From Cladopsammia gracilis (taxonomy: Eukaryota; Cnidaria; Anthozoa; Scleractinia; Dendrophylliidae), in the NCBI GenBank assembly GCA_022457155.1, contig JAJGOT010000240.1:696001-760000 (forward strand): a stretch of 64,000 nucleotides of DNA, read 5' to 3'. Below the pieces are notes generated by a model. It made no database searches, was not told the origin of the DNA, and saw only the letters and a program-made list of their open reading frames with translations. How positions within the stretch are numbered: the stretch's first letter is position 1; each line of letters starts with the position of its first letter. Shown in pieces: positions 10,501 through 22,700 of the stretch. Both the position numbers and the translations under genes were made by a program.

Positions 10501-12056
10501 GAAGTTAATAATTAAAAGTCAATTCGACTTAAATTGTATGTAGCACAAGTCAAGTACGAGCTATTTCTCTTTTGTCTTTTTCGTGTCGTAAAAAATAAAA
10601 TAAATAAATAAATGAAAGCTATCCTTCACTACCCAACACTTCCCCTGAAAGAATCTTACCTTGATATGTACACAAATCTTGTTTCCAAGTCAAGCTGCGT
10701 CCGCTTCATTCGAGCGCCATCTTTGTTGCAATGAAATGAGGAACCCTGGAACGTCGGAACGTCGGAACGGAGGATGGAACACGGAAGTGATCGGGGTGTA
10801 AATTGTTATTGTCAAAAAGATGAACAGTGCGATTTGAAATGTTTTATTGTGAAGATTGCGAGAGTTTAAACTGATTAAATTCCTGTTCCATCTGTAGATG
10901 TTTTTTTTTTCAATAAAACCTATTCCTCGTTCGAGTGCGATCTTGTTGTAGCCATGTAATAGAACAAGGACCACTGGAGCGCCGGAACGCCTTTGATGCT
11001 CATGTCATATCGGGAGATGTATTGTGAAGTTTGAGATTGAATGAAAAAAATATATATAATAAAGTAGTAATGAAAATTTGAAGTTTATTGAAAATAAAAT
11101 TAATTAAATTAATTAAATATGCAGTGCAGTGCCAAGAATAATAAATCTATAGGTAATAATATCATATATAATAAAATAATACTTTAAGAGGAGGCCTCCA
11201 ATCAGTCATTGCTGCTGGCACCCTTATAATTATAAATTAATCCTCTTGTTAATTGTTATGAGTAATAACGAAGTACTTTTCTGGTGAATGCCGTATACCA
11301 ATCAAAACAAATGCAAATGACGTAATTACAAGAACATTTACTATCGCAAGGGCCGAAAAACTGTGTAAGTCAGGCCACAATTAGTTTTGGCGTTACTCCC
11401 AATTTGTTTAAAACAAGATTCACAACATGTTTACTTTCATACTTTCCATCGAGTCGAAGCCACAGCCACGTTCAGGGTGGAGCATGTGGTGAGTTAATCA
11501 TTAAACTGGAACATGATATGTTATACGAAAGAAACGGAAACAAAATAACAGACGTTTCGAGACAACTGTCTGTTCATCAGTGTAAATGCCGTTACTGTGA
11601 TTTGTACATATAATCATGAAACTGTCAGTTTAAGCTCTCGCGATCTTCGCAATAAAACATTTCAAATCGCACTGTTCATCTTTTTGACAATAACAATTTA
11701 CGCCCCGATCACTTCCGGTGTTCCATTCTCCGTTCCGACGTTCCAGGGTTCCTCATTTCATTGCAACAAAGATGGCGCTCGAACGAAGCGGACGCAGCTT
11801 TTCTCCATGATTTTGACTTGGAAACAATACCCCCGCTTGATTTGTGTACATATCAAGGTAAGATTCTTTTATGGGAAGTGTTGGGTAGTGAAGGATAGCT
11901 TTCATTCATTATTTTTTTTTTATTTTTTACGACATAAAAAATACAAAAGAGAAATAGCTTGTGACTCGTGACTCGAACTTGACTCGTGCTACATGTGATT
12001 AAAGTCGAATTGACTTTTAATTATTAACTTCGTTCCTGCACCCTGCAACCTGCACC
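10414..12056. mobile_element. Foldback-type element with about 440-bp inverted arms
   Basis: The arms 10414-10875 and 11625-12056 are long imperfect reverse complements. Landmarks on the right arm are TTTCAAATCGCACTGTTCAT, CATTGCAACAAAGATGGCGC, TCAAGGTAAGATTC and the CTGCACCCTGCAACCTG end. Each arm carries a short ATG-containing segment followed by a perfect splice-donor-like AAGGTAAGA, but the two frames differ by indels and are interrupted by stops. The spacer (10880-11620) is AT-rich without a recognisable gene. Confidence 0.8.
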
Positions 12057-12778
12057 CTGGTTTATACGTCGAATTTCAGACGAAAATAATTCAGACGAAT
12101 TTAATTCAAGGAATTAAATTCGTCTGAAGAGCGACGTTTAAAACCGTCTCCCATAATTAAATTCGTTCAGACGTTGTATCCGTCTGGAACAGACGGATAC
12201 AACGTCTGAAAAGCGTGCGAATTTAGACGTCGAATTTCAGACGCATCGAACCTAATGCATAAATTTCAAATACATTAATGTAATGTAGTATCTGTTGTGT
12301 GACGTAATTCAAGTGGCGGGAAACTGAGGAATACGTGACTTGATGACATATCCTTTCAATTCGCCTGCGCAGTAAGGCAAAGACCAAATTCCACCATCCC
12401 CAATTTCTGTGAAAGCGACGTCAACTGCGAATATTTGAATTCTGGACAGTTTCACAAGAATGCATTGAGAAACAGAGTATAATCGAGACTTACAACAATA
12501 ATCGTTTCCTGATCACAGCTAATGATATCATTTGATGAAGAAGTTGAAGCCTTTTCAATCTTTCCCTAATATAAATCATGGAAACAACAGTCCATTTCCT
12601 GAAGCGCGCCATGTTTTTTTTCCCGCTGTTCGATGGCAGTCACGGCTCACTAGTTTTTAAATTCGTCTGAATTTAATTCGTCGTCTAAATCGGAGCTATA
12701 TAATAATATCGACGTCTCACAGACGAAGTTAATGCGAATTAAATTCGTCTGAATTAAATTCGACGTATAAACTAGGCC
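12050..12778. mobile_element. Iterated-word MITE (word CGTCTGAA)
   Basis: The ends read CTGGTTTATACGTCGAATTT (left) and AATTCGACGTATAAACTAGG (right, complementary). Both subterminal zones are made of GACGAATTTAATTC / CGTCTGAA words in both orientations. A perfect hairpin is seen at 12170-12210 (CAGACGTTGTATCCGTCTGG and its complement). The left end abuts the foldback element, so the exact boundary and duplication are unclear. Confidence 0.75.
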
Positions 12779-12779
12779 T

Positions 12780-13686
12780 TGTGGTGAAAATTTCACGTTG
12801 ATCTGACTTGGAGAAGACCGCTTAAAAGCAGATTGAAAAATGTTGGTATGGTCTCCAGAAAACTGTTCAATAGCTTTTCTTGTTATATAAACTCTTGTTC
12901 TTAGGCCATCGTAAACATCGTAAACATGGTAAACCAACGCATTTTTAAAATAAACTTGACGTTTCGTATGCTAAGCGACATACATTTTCAAAAGTAACCG
13001 TTACAGTGTTTGAAAACTGTTTATATAGTTCAAAATTAGGGGTCTGGAACCAAGATTAAGAAAAACAATCTTAACAGTAATTTAATAGTACGGACTGTCA
13101 GTCCTAAGAAGCTACAGCTAATAAGGCATCAGCTTCTCACTGCTGACGTTTACATTTAAGGAAGTTTAGTTCTTGAATCAGTAAAGTCTCCTTGATTTAG
13201 CAGTGAAAGTCCGTTTTATGACAGGAAATATTTTGTGTTTAAAACATCTCTTTATGATCACAATGGCTTGTGATCCTCCTCCCTCTTTTGCTGTCTATTT
13301 TTTTCATGACCCTCTCTTTTGAAGGGCTCAAAAAACTGTGACCCTCCCCTGTCCCCCCCCCTCATCACCCTGCTAATTTCTGACATGTTCCTTATGTCCA
13401 GTGAAACAGTCCGACACAAGGATAAGGATCAGTTCTTATGCTTATGTCAATGTTGCTTTTCACTTTACACAAATTCCTATGCTTCCGCTTATGCTTATGA
13501 AAAGCTGCTCAATTTCTGAGATTGACTGATACTAATACTCATAGTTTGTTAATATGTAAAAGGTAGGATAAGTATTTTCGTATATGTAAGTGTGAATGTA
13601 AGGTAAACAATAACCGTATTAAAATGAAGAGCTTGTAAATTAAATATGAATAGTGATGAAACTTTCTTATTTTTGTTATTTCTTAG
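12780..13686. other. Intron upstream of the first visible laminin exon
   Basis: I searched this stretch for a preceding LE exon ending in phase 0 and saw none. There are no clear repeats or RNA genes. The upstream LN and first LE exons may lie beyond the window. Confidence 0.45.
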
Positions 13687-13777
13687 CACGATACACGAGG
13701 AGTAAACTGTGAGAAATGTAAGGATTTTTTCTATCGGCCGCTCGGAAGGAATCAATCTGATGCGGACGCTTGCCATG
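13687..13777 (+). CDS. Laminin beta exon 1 (LE repeat)
   Basis: Acceptor TTCTTAG and donor G|GTAATA; phase 0 in, phase 1 out. It encodes [23 protein letters not shown], the second half of an LE repeat (loops c-d), matching the third LE of beta chains. The first half must lie in an upstream exon not found in the window. Confidence 0.88.
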
Positions 13778-16700
13778 GTAATAAAATAGGAGCTGCAAAG
13801 ACATTTTTAACGATAGATTTAAAATCTGATTGTACATGCTTCAACAAATTGCTTTGCACTTGTAATCGGAAGAAATCAAAGTCAGTTGTAATTGCTTCAC
13901 AAACAGTCATTTGACCAGTCTCGATAGAACAGCGCTCGATTGACTTAGTTCTGATGCATCTCAGTCTGATTTGCATTGATTTTGCGTTTGGAACAAAAAG
14001 GCCAGCAGTACTTACGATGTGTACACAATGCAAACAACAAGCAATATGTTGTTGTTTTGTTATGTTTCTTTAAATCTGTTTGTTTTGGGAGAGAGAAGTT
14101 GTTTGGTTTGGTTTTCGAAAAGTCAGAAGCAAAAGAAATCAAGAAGAGTTGTGACTTTTGTATGATTGGTTTATTATCGAGTGGTTTATTATCGAGTGGT
14201 CAGCGCTTTGGTTCGTAAGACAATCAGAAGACAATCATTCCAAAAACAGTTAATTTATGTAAAGTCTAGCTTCATGTAAAACCCAAAGCGTTCGTTTTTC
14301 TTGTACCCTTGCATGCTCTCCAAGAATCATTGAGTGACTTGTGATCAAAGAAAATAATATGTGTTAGGATTACCCATTTCTTTTGACTGCATTTTCGTTT
14401 GAAATCCTAGCTTGCAACTGTAACTTGAATGGAACAACCAATGCACCAGGCTTAGCGTTTGGTGACTGCGTAAGAGATCAAGGCGTATTATCTGCTCATC
14501 CGGGAAAGGTAAATTATCCCAGTAAAGTTCACAAAGTAATTAGTTTATGCATTACCACATTTTCAGTCAAGCTCGTTTATAAAGATCTTTAATAAGGTAA
14601 TTGTTATATAAGTGCATTTATTTGCTTTTTTGGGGGGTGGGGGATGGGGGTTTATTAGACAATCAACTGTGTTGGTCTTCTTTTCAATAGAACTCTTTTG
14701 ATATTGTTGTTCTCTGTTGTTTTAGCAACCGGGTGATTGCTACTGTAAGGCAAATGTGGAGGGCCGGCAGTGTGACGTATGTAAACCTGAATATCACAGG
14801 CTAACTAAGGGGAACCCTGATGGGTGTATAGGTAAGGCCCGGCACGAATAATGAGATAACAGATGGCGCTTACACTAGACGTTTCCGTATCCCATCTCAT
14901 CCCGCCACTCTCATCTTCTGTTGTCAATCAACTGCTAAAGCATTAACAAGTGACAAACAACATAGCTTTATTACCAATACCATTACTAACAAAATTTGGA
15001 GAACGTTGCCAAAGTTATATCAGAAGCCTTTATGAAACCTTTAATTTTCAGTGATTCCCTATCCTAAACTAGCATTGAATTTTCATTGATCACCTACTCT
15101 AAACCGACCTTGAATATTCAGTGATCGCCTATCCTAAACTAACCTTAAATTTCCAGGATTCATCTATCCTAAACTAACTTTGAATTTTCAGTGATCATCT
15201 ATCCTAAAATACCTTGAATTTTCAGTGATCATCTATCCTAAACTACCTTGAATTTTCAGTGATTACCTATCCTAAAGTAACCTTGAATTTTCAGTGATCA
15301 TCTATCCTAAACTACCTTGAATTTTCAGTGATTACCTATCCTAAAGTAACCTTGAATTTTCAGTGATCATCTATCCTAAACTACCTTGAATTTTCAGTGA
15401 TCATCTATCCTAAACTACCTTGAATTTTCAGTGATCATCTATCCTAAACTACCTTGAATTTTCAGTGATCATCTATCCTAAACTAACCTTGAATTTTTAG
15501 TCATCGCTTACGAATTAGACTGTATTCTTATTATGGTTTCTTTATTTTACATGAGTTACTTATTTGTGTGCTAACCAAGTTCACAAACGTAACTGCTTTC
15601 TTTTAGCTTGTAACTGTCATATAGAGGGAACTTTCAATCGATCAAATGTTTGTCAAGGGGTAAGTTATTCCAGATACAATAAGATGTTTTATTCTGGAAA
15701 AAAATGTGATCTCAGGAGCATTGATCTTTTCCTATCGAGAGAGCATAGATAAGCACTAATGGTTTGTATGGGGAGACAATACCAGCTGGTATATTGCCTA
15801 TCCTTATAATCCGTCCCTTCACTTAAAAGGTTTATTTTGTTTCTGCTTAATTAAAGAAACTGCACTCCCCTTGTTGAACAGAGCTCAGTAAGAAAGTTTA
15901 AAGCATGCGTCGATACTTTAGACCACTAATTAAACACTGATCTAATAACAACGATCCAAGATCCAAAGTGAAAGTAATGTTTTACAAAACGTTCTTAAGT
16001 ATGTATATTTGACTTTGCTTCCCTTCCTAGGACTACCATGGCCAGTGTAACTGTAAGACAAACGTTGATCTTCGGAACTGCAGTCAGTGTAAACATGGCT
16101 ACTACGACTTACAGGATGCTGATATCAATGGATGTAAATGTAAGTCAGGTTTGCAGTGCATTACATAGATAACACGGTAGACTTTCCGGTATTACCCAGT
16201 ATACTGTAAGTGATCACAAAGTGTCAGAAAACGTAGAGGAAGACAGTGGCTGAGACTACTGCGTTCTACGCAATAGTTACAAAGTGGCTTTTATACTCCC
16301 TGTCTCTTCAACTGTGTTTGCTGAAAAATAACAAAGTGATAATCACATTTTTGATGAATTTTGCACCCAGGCGAGAACATTTGTTTGCTTGAAATATGCA
16401 AACGTAAGTATCAAATGAAACATTTGTTGTTCTTTTTTCAGCATGTGATTGTGATGTGGGTGCTACAAGGAGAGGCCAAAAATGCGACAAAATCACAGGC
16501 ATCTGTCACTGTCATCCGCACGTGGTTGGACGAACGTGTAACAGGTGACCTATCGTCCAGCTTATTCTGTGGGGTATGGAAACAGATAAAGAAAAAATAA
16601 GGGCTGTGTCTAGTGTAGTGGAATATTTCTGTTGTGTTAGGGAATAATTATAAAGAAAAGTAGCTGTTTTCACCGTAGTAATACATAATTGAAAAGTTTA

Positions 16701-19700
16701 GACAAGAATAGCCAGTAGCTCCCAGGCAGCCTCTTAAAAGGTCTGTTGCCAGAAGAGCAAATTGCTTCAATAAATTACATTTATGTGACACTTTTTTCAA
16801 AGAACTTGCTTAATATGGACACCCCGCAAACACTGACGGTGTCTCCATTTTAACACCCAGTGACTGACTTTCATTCCTGTAAGCCAGACATAATAAATCG
16901 ATTATCAATGACATCAATGAGTAATCGATGGATAATGAATGAGTAATCAACTGAGTACTCGATGACTAGTCGAAGGCAAAAATTTTGTGGCCTATTGATT
17001 AATCATCGATGGCATCGATTACCCATCGATGCCATTGATTAGTCATTGACGTCATTGATTACCCATTGATTACTTACTGGCTAATCATTTTCTATTACCC
17101 AGTACAACTATTCACCACGAGTTTCCCGCCCTTTTGTACCAATATTTTTCAGAAAGACTGTTCCGTTGAGCGAAAATGTTTCTTTGTTAGTAATGACGTT
17201 CTTGTACTTATAAATCCTTGTTCTACAATTTAATACCGAAAGGCTTGTGATGCAGTTTATAAGCAAAGGCGAATTGTAAAGAGAAAAAAACTGTGTTACA
17301 ATAGCAGGCGAGACTGACTCTTCTACAGAAGAAAAGCAATTTCATGAAAAACCATCCAAATTTGAGAATGGCAAAACTGTGTTGAAATCACGACTAAATT
17401 AAATTTAAGATGCAACAACTGTGAAATCAAAAGGGTTTTCCCGTCTAAGACTTAAACAAACAACGTACCATGCGATATTTCCATTCAAAGTTTTAGTTTC
17501 CGAACAAAACAGCTGAACAATAACTACTGTACTTAAAAGATGACTCTTATGTGCAAGAAGCCTCTCTGCTATCTGTTGTTGAACCAACAGCCACTGTTCA
17601 GATGATGACAGTGACAATAATGTTGTTCTCTCTTGAACGAATAATTTATTTGTTTTCTTTTCTTCAGAGTCGATCATAGTACTAGGTAAAATTATGTCAT
17701 TTGCAGCCGTGCGCTGATATCGACGAGTAATCAATGCAGTCGATGACTAATCGATGACAGCAATGATTAATCGATGACTAAAAGTTTTGCGGCCTTCGAT
17801 TAGTCATCGACTGCTCATTGATTATCGGCAATTATCAATGACTAATCAACTGATTACCATCGATTACTCATTGATGTCACTGATGTCATCTGAATTATTT
17901 TGTCTGGTGTAGGGAGCTGTTGATATGAATATGGGAGAAAGCTAAATCTTATCGTAGAACCACACAAAAAAAACCGCTTTTATTTTTTTAAGGACGCAAA
18001 GCGGCTTCTATTATCCAGATGCACACTACATTCACGCAGCAAGAAGTCCCTACATAGTACCATCTGTGACGGTAAGGGAAATGTCAATCAAATTTAAAGT
18101 GAAGTGTGTGAAAGATATCTCAGATGAGGCCCCGTCCACAAGTATCCGGATAGTTTTGAATCCGCAACTTTTTTGTTGCGGATTGGCCTTCCGTCCACAC
18201 GTATCCGGCGAATTCGGCTTACGAATCCGCAACTTTTTAAATCCACTCTCCAGAGTGGAAATTTTCGAATACGCTACGAGTACGGCATCGTGTGGACGGT
18301 CGAATCCGGATATTTTTTAATACGCTGACGTAACAGTATCGGATCCAGTCTTTTACCGCGCGAATATTCAAAATTGCCGACCGACATGTTATCGCTTTAC
18401 TTCTACTTGGACTTATTTCAGGTCTAAGGACTTGGACTTATTTCAGGTCTTATTTCAGGTCTAAGAACGTGTTTACAGTTAAACTTGGCTTTGAACTTGG
18501 CCTATGTGCATGCTCTGTTGACAACATTTAAAGAGGTGCCCTGGGTACTAGACTGACTAGACCGAATCCGGGTACGTGTGGACGGGCAAATACGATTCGA
18601 ATACGCTACGTGTGGACGCGAATACTTTCTAATCCGCAACAAAAAAGTTGCGGATTCAAACATATCCGGATACGTGTGGACGTGGCCTGAGTCAGTTGTT
18701 TCCCAATCGGCGGAAATCCCATTCAAACACTATTATCACTTGGTTTTATTTATGAAGGCTGGGCTTCTTAACCATATGCACATAAACCTCCGTAATGGGG
18801 TATGCCGGGCTCACTTTTCTGCGCGCAGCGCTCTTATTGGTAAAATATCCACTTAATCCCATCAGTTTATTAGCTAACGAATGATTATGACAGAGTTTAG
18901 AGGGGAAAGCATAAAGTCTTGAGAAAATTAACTTCTGTAACAGCAATCAAACAAATGACAATTGACACGGTACTTGCGATTAAGCACTACAGTATGTGTG
19001 CCTAAAACCGTGCCTAAAAATACATTGTTCAATATATCTTACCTCAAAAAAACGTTGGTGAGCCCAAATTGTTTCTTCGTGTAATGTTTACATTCCACTA
19101 AGTTCACTAATACGTCTAAAAGTTTTAACTGTTATAATTTAAAAGATTTTTTGTAATTAGCAAAATGGTGGACGTGTTCGCGGGCCCTAGAACCGGCTTA
19201 GTGGTCCCTAAGACCGGCGTATATGAAAGACACACCAAAAGTAACCCCCAAATACCTACTATAATATATACGATAACTTAGTATGTTGCAAAAAATACTA
19301 AGTTATAGTTAATATTTCACCTATTCTTTTCCCGCGTTTAGAAATATATCTGACTTGATTTTACTATTTTTTATCTTGAATAGAATCCTTAGTTTTGGTA
19401 AACTGTTTTGATATGCATATTACTTCAAATTTATAGAGCTTTTTTATACAACCTGAAACGCCGGTTTTAGGAACACCATGCGAAAATTGCTGAATATTTT
19501 TAGACGTCGCTCATGGGCTATAGGAAAAGTGCATTTCGACTAAATAAAGTTTTATTTATCTCCAAAAACTTACATTGCTCACATTAAGTAGACCTGTGTC
19601 TTTTCTGGTCGTTTCTCTCCATATATTTTGGACAAAGCTTTCAAAAGACTGCATTCGAATCAGAAATAGGACAAATAGTGCCAGCATTCGTAAAGTCTTG

Positions 19701-22700
19701 ATAACAGGAACATACACAGAACTTCAACACGGTTTACTCTTCAGATTTTTCCTCCACGTAAACGTCGGCGAAAATTTCTGAGATATTAATCTTTGAGTGT
19801 AAACCAATAGTACTAACGATTGCATCAATGCTAAGTACAATAAAAATAAAAAGAAAGAAAGCTGTATAAACAACTAATGAACAAATTTGAATTCCTAAGA
19901 ATTTAGTTTTATCGACTAAGTCGATAACTGGTAAATTGACCACCGTAAAAAGATTCAAATAGCTGACGTTTCGAGCGCTGGCCGTTCGTCGGAGCGAATC
20001 AAGGAATTGTGGGTAGTGTGTGGTTTTCATATAGTAAGCGGTGGAGCTACGCTATTGGTGCAAATTTGGTGACGTGAAAAACAAATGTACATTAGTTGAA
20101 TGAAAAGCGTTCGTTGATTCCGTGGGGTTTGAGAGTGCCGATTTGAAAGTTGATTTTTTTGTTCTAAGTTTTTACGGCTTTTGTTATGTATTTCCAACAG
20201 ACCAAATGAAACCAGATCAAGATGGCGGAACAACAAAACTATATTTCGTAGATCAAACCTCGTGTACAGCCATATATGGTAAACAGGGCACATGATATAA
20301 ATAGTGCACAGGAAACCCAACGAAGATCTAACAATTTCCTCCTTTTTTAGTCTTTGAAATGTCAATCTAAACAATGAAAAAACTAAATGTCAAAGTGTCT
20401 CTAGTACCCACAGGTACAAAACACGTCAAACAGTACAGCTTCGCCAAAAACACAGTTCTCCCAAACATGCATGTTCCTTTTCCCAAACATAGTCCTTAAG
20501 GTGACTGGGAGGTCTAACAACCCGACCAGGCACGAGTTGCCTTCCTTTCTGGTTCTGGATTCGGCTGACCACTGTTGTCAGGCTTCGAAGGGTGAGCTGC
20601 TCTGCTGGCTGCCTCTGCCGGGCCTGGATATTCTGTCAACGTAGTCTCCCCTACTTCAGGCTGCTCTATGCTATCCGGAATGACACACTCTGTCACATCT
20701 TGTGTGGATGGGTTCGTGTTGCTAGCCCGTAGCTGCTCCGTATGGGGCTTCCAAATTTGACCATGCACTTTGACTTGACTCTGCAGCGGACAGGGCCTGT
20801 TCGTTCAACAACTATGCCATGCACCCACTTTGGACCAGGTCGGTAGTTACGAACCCAAACATTCTGGTGATAATCGAAAGACTTTAAGGCACTGTCGTTG
20901 GACTAAAGCAACTTCTTGTTAACCTCTCGCATGACATCAGGCTTAATTAGGTCCAACCTTGTCTTGATGTTTCGGCCCAAGAGTAGTTGGGCGGGCTTAG
21001 ATTGGTGGTTGCGTGCGGCGCTGATCGATAGGCTACGAGAAACCTATCCAGTTTTTGCTGCAGGGTTCGTGTTGACTTGTCGGCCTTCGCCGCTTTCTTG
21101 AAGCTCTGTACCAACCTTTCAGCCAGGCCGTTGGTTGATGGATGGTATGGTGCACTAGTTACATGTCGAATACCATTTGCTGTCGCAAAATTTCTTGAAG
21201 GTGTCCGAAATGAACTGTGGCCCATTGTCGGACACAATCTGCTCCGGTAGTCCTATGTGAGCAAACAGGGAGCACAGCGTGTTCACAGTCTCCTCGGCAG
21301 TAGTATTCTTCATCTCAACGACGTCTGGCCACTTGGTGTGTGCATCAATTACCACCATAGCATCTTGTCCTGAACTGGTCCAGCAAATCGACATGCAGCC
21401 GTTGCCAAGGAAGGGCAGAGTTCTCCCACCGATGTAGGTGGGCACTTGCTAGATTTATTCGCCGTTTCTTGACATCCTTCACAATTCTTGACTGCCCCTC
21501 AATGTCTTTGTCAATGTTCGGCCATAAAACATACCCGCGAGCCAGACCTTTCAATCTTGACCATACCGATATGCCCCTCATGTAGTGTTTGAAGGACTCT
21601 TTCTCTCAGCTTGGCTTTCTCTCAGCTTGGCTGGAACAACTACTCTAGTTCTCTAATACTCCATGATGAATGGTGTTTTCACTCCCCCGGTGAGCGTAGG
21701 GAATGAATTCCGGATGCGGGTCCGCACCTGACCATCCTGACTGCATCAGCTCTAAACCACGAGAAAGTAACGGATCCCTCCTAGTATGTGTTCTCAGTTC
21801 CTGCTCGGTGACAGGTAAGGCTTCGACCACAATCGTATAGAACATCTCCACCTCTTCCGGTTGATCTGCAGGTGCCTGCTGCTGAGGTAAGCGAGAGAGG
21901 CCATCGCAATTAGCATGTTGCTTAGTGCCTCGGAACTAGATGTTGTAGGAGCATGCCTTCCACCGCCCTGAAGCTCTGATCATCTTTTGCTCCCCACGAC
22001 CACTTCACACCCTTCTGTAACAGCCGGTGCAGTGGAGCCAAGTGAGTGGCCAAATCAGGCAAGAACTTTGCATAGTATTGGACCATGCCTAAGAAAGCAT
22101 ACAATTGTATGACATCTTGGGGTTTGGGCATTTCCGAAACGGCCTTGACTTTCTTGGGAGATTGGTATAGCCTTCAGCAGAAATAACATGACCCAGGTAC
22201 TCCGCAAAAAATCTGAAGAATTTACACTTCTCCCGGTTGGCCTTCAAGCCGTACTCCTCTAGCTTCCTCAACACCGCATCAAGCCTCTCAAGGTGTTCTG
22301 CCATAGTCCGGCCAGTCACTATGATATCATCAAGATAGCAGAAAACCCCAAGTATGCCTTGTAGGATCTGGTCCATTGCTCGCTGCCACATTGCTGGTGC
22401 TGAAGCCACGCCATAAGGTAGACGCTGAAACTGGTATAGGCCACGGGGTGTGTTCACAGTGAGGTAGGGCTTCGATTGTTCCTCAACAGTCATTTGTAAG
22501 TAGGCTTGACGTAGGTCAGTGACTCTGAACAGTGTACTCCCACTAAGACTGGCATAAATGTCATCTGTGCGTAGAAGTGGATACTCGTCGACTTCTAGTT
22601 GTGAATTAATGGTCACTTTAAAGTCACCGCATACTCTCACAGAGCCGTCCTTCTTGGCGGGCGTTACGATGGGGGCTGTCCATTCGCTGGTTGCCACCTT

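Noticed and set aside
15040..15500. Regular repeats resembling a CRISPR array
   Set aside because: Units are head-to-tail without unique spacers, in a eukaryotic intron; this is a minisatellite.
16361..16600. ORF overlapping laminin exon 6 in another frame
   Set aside because: The LE-encoding frame with correct splice sites and cysteine spacing explains this stretch.
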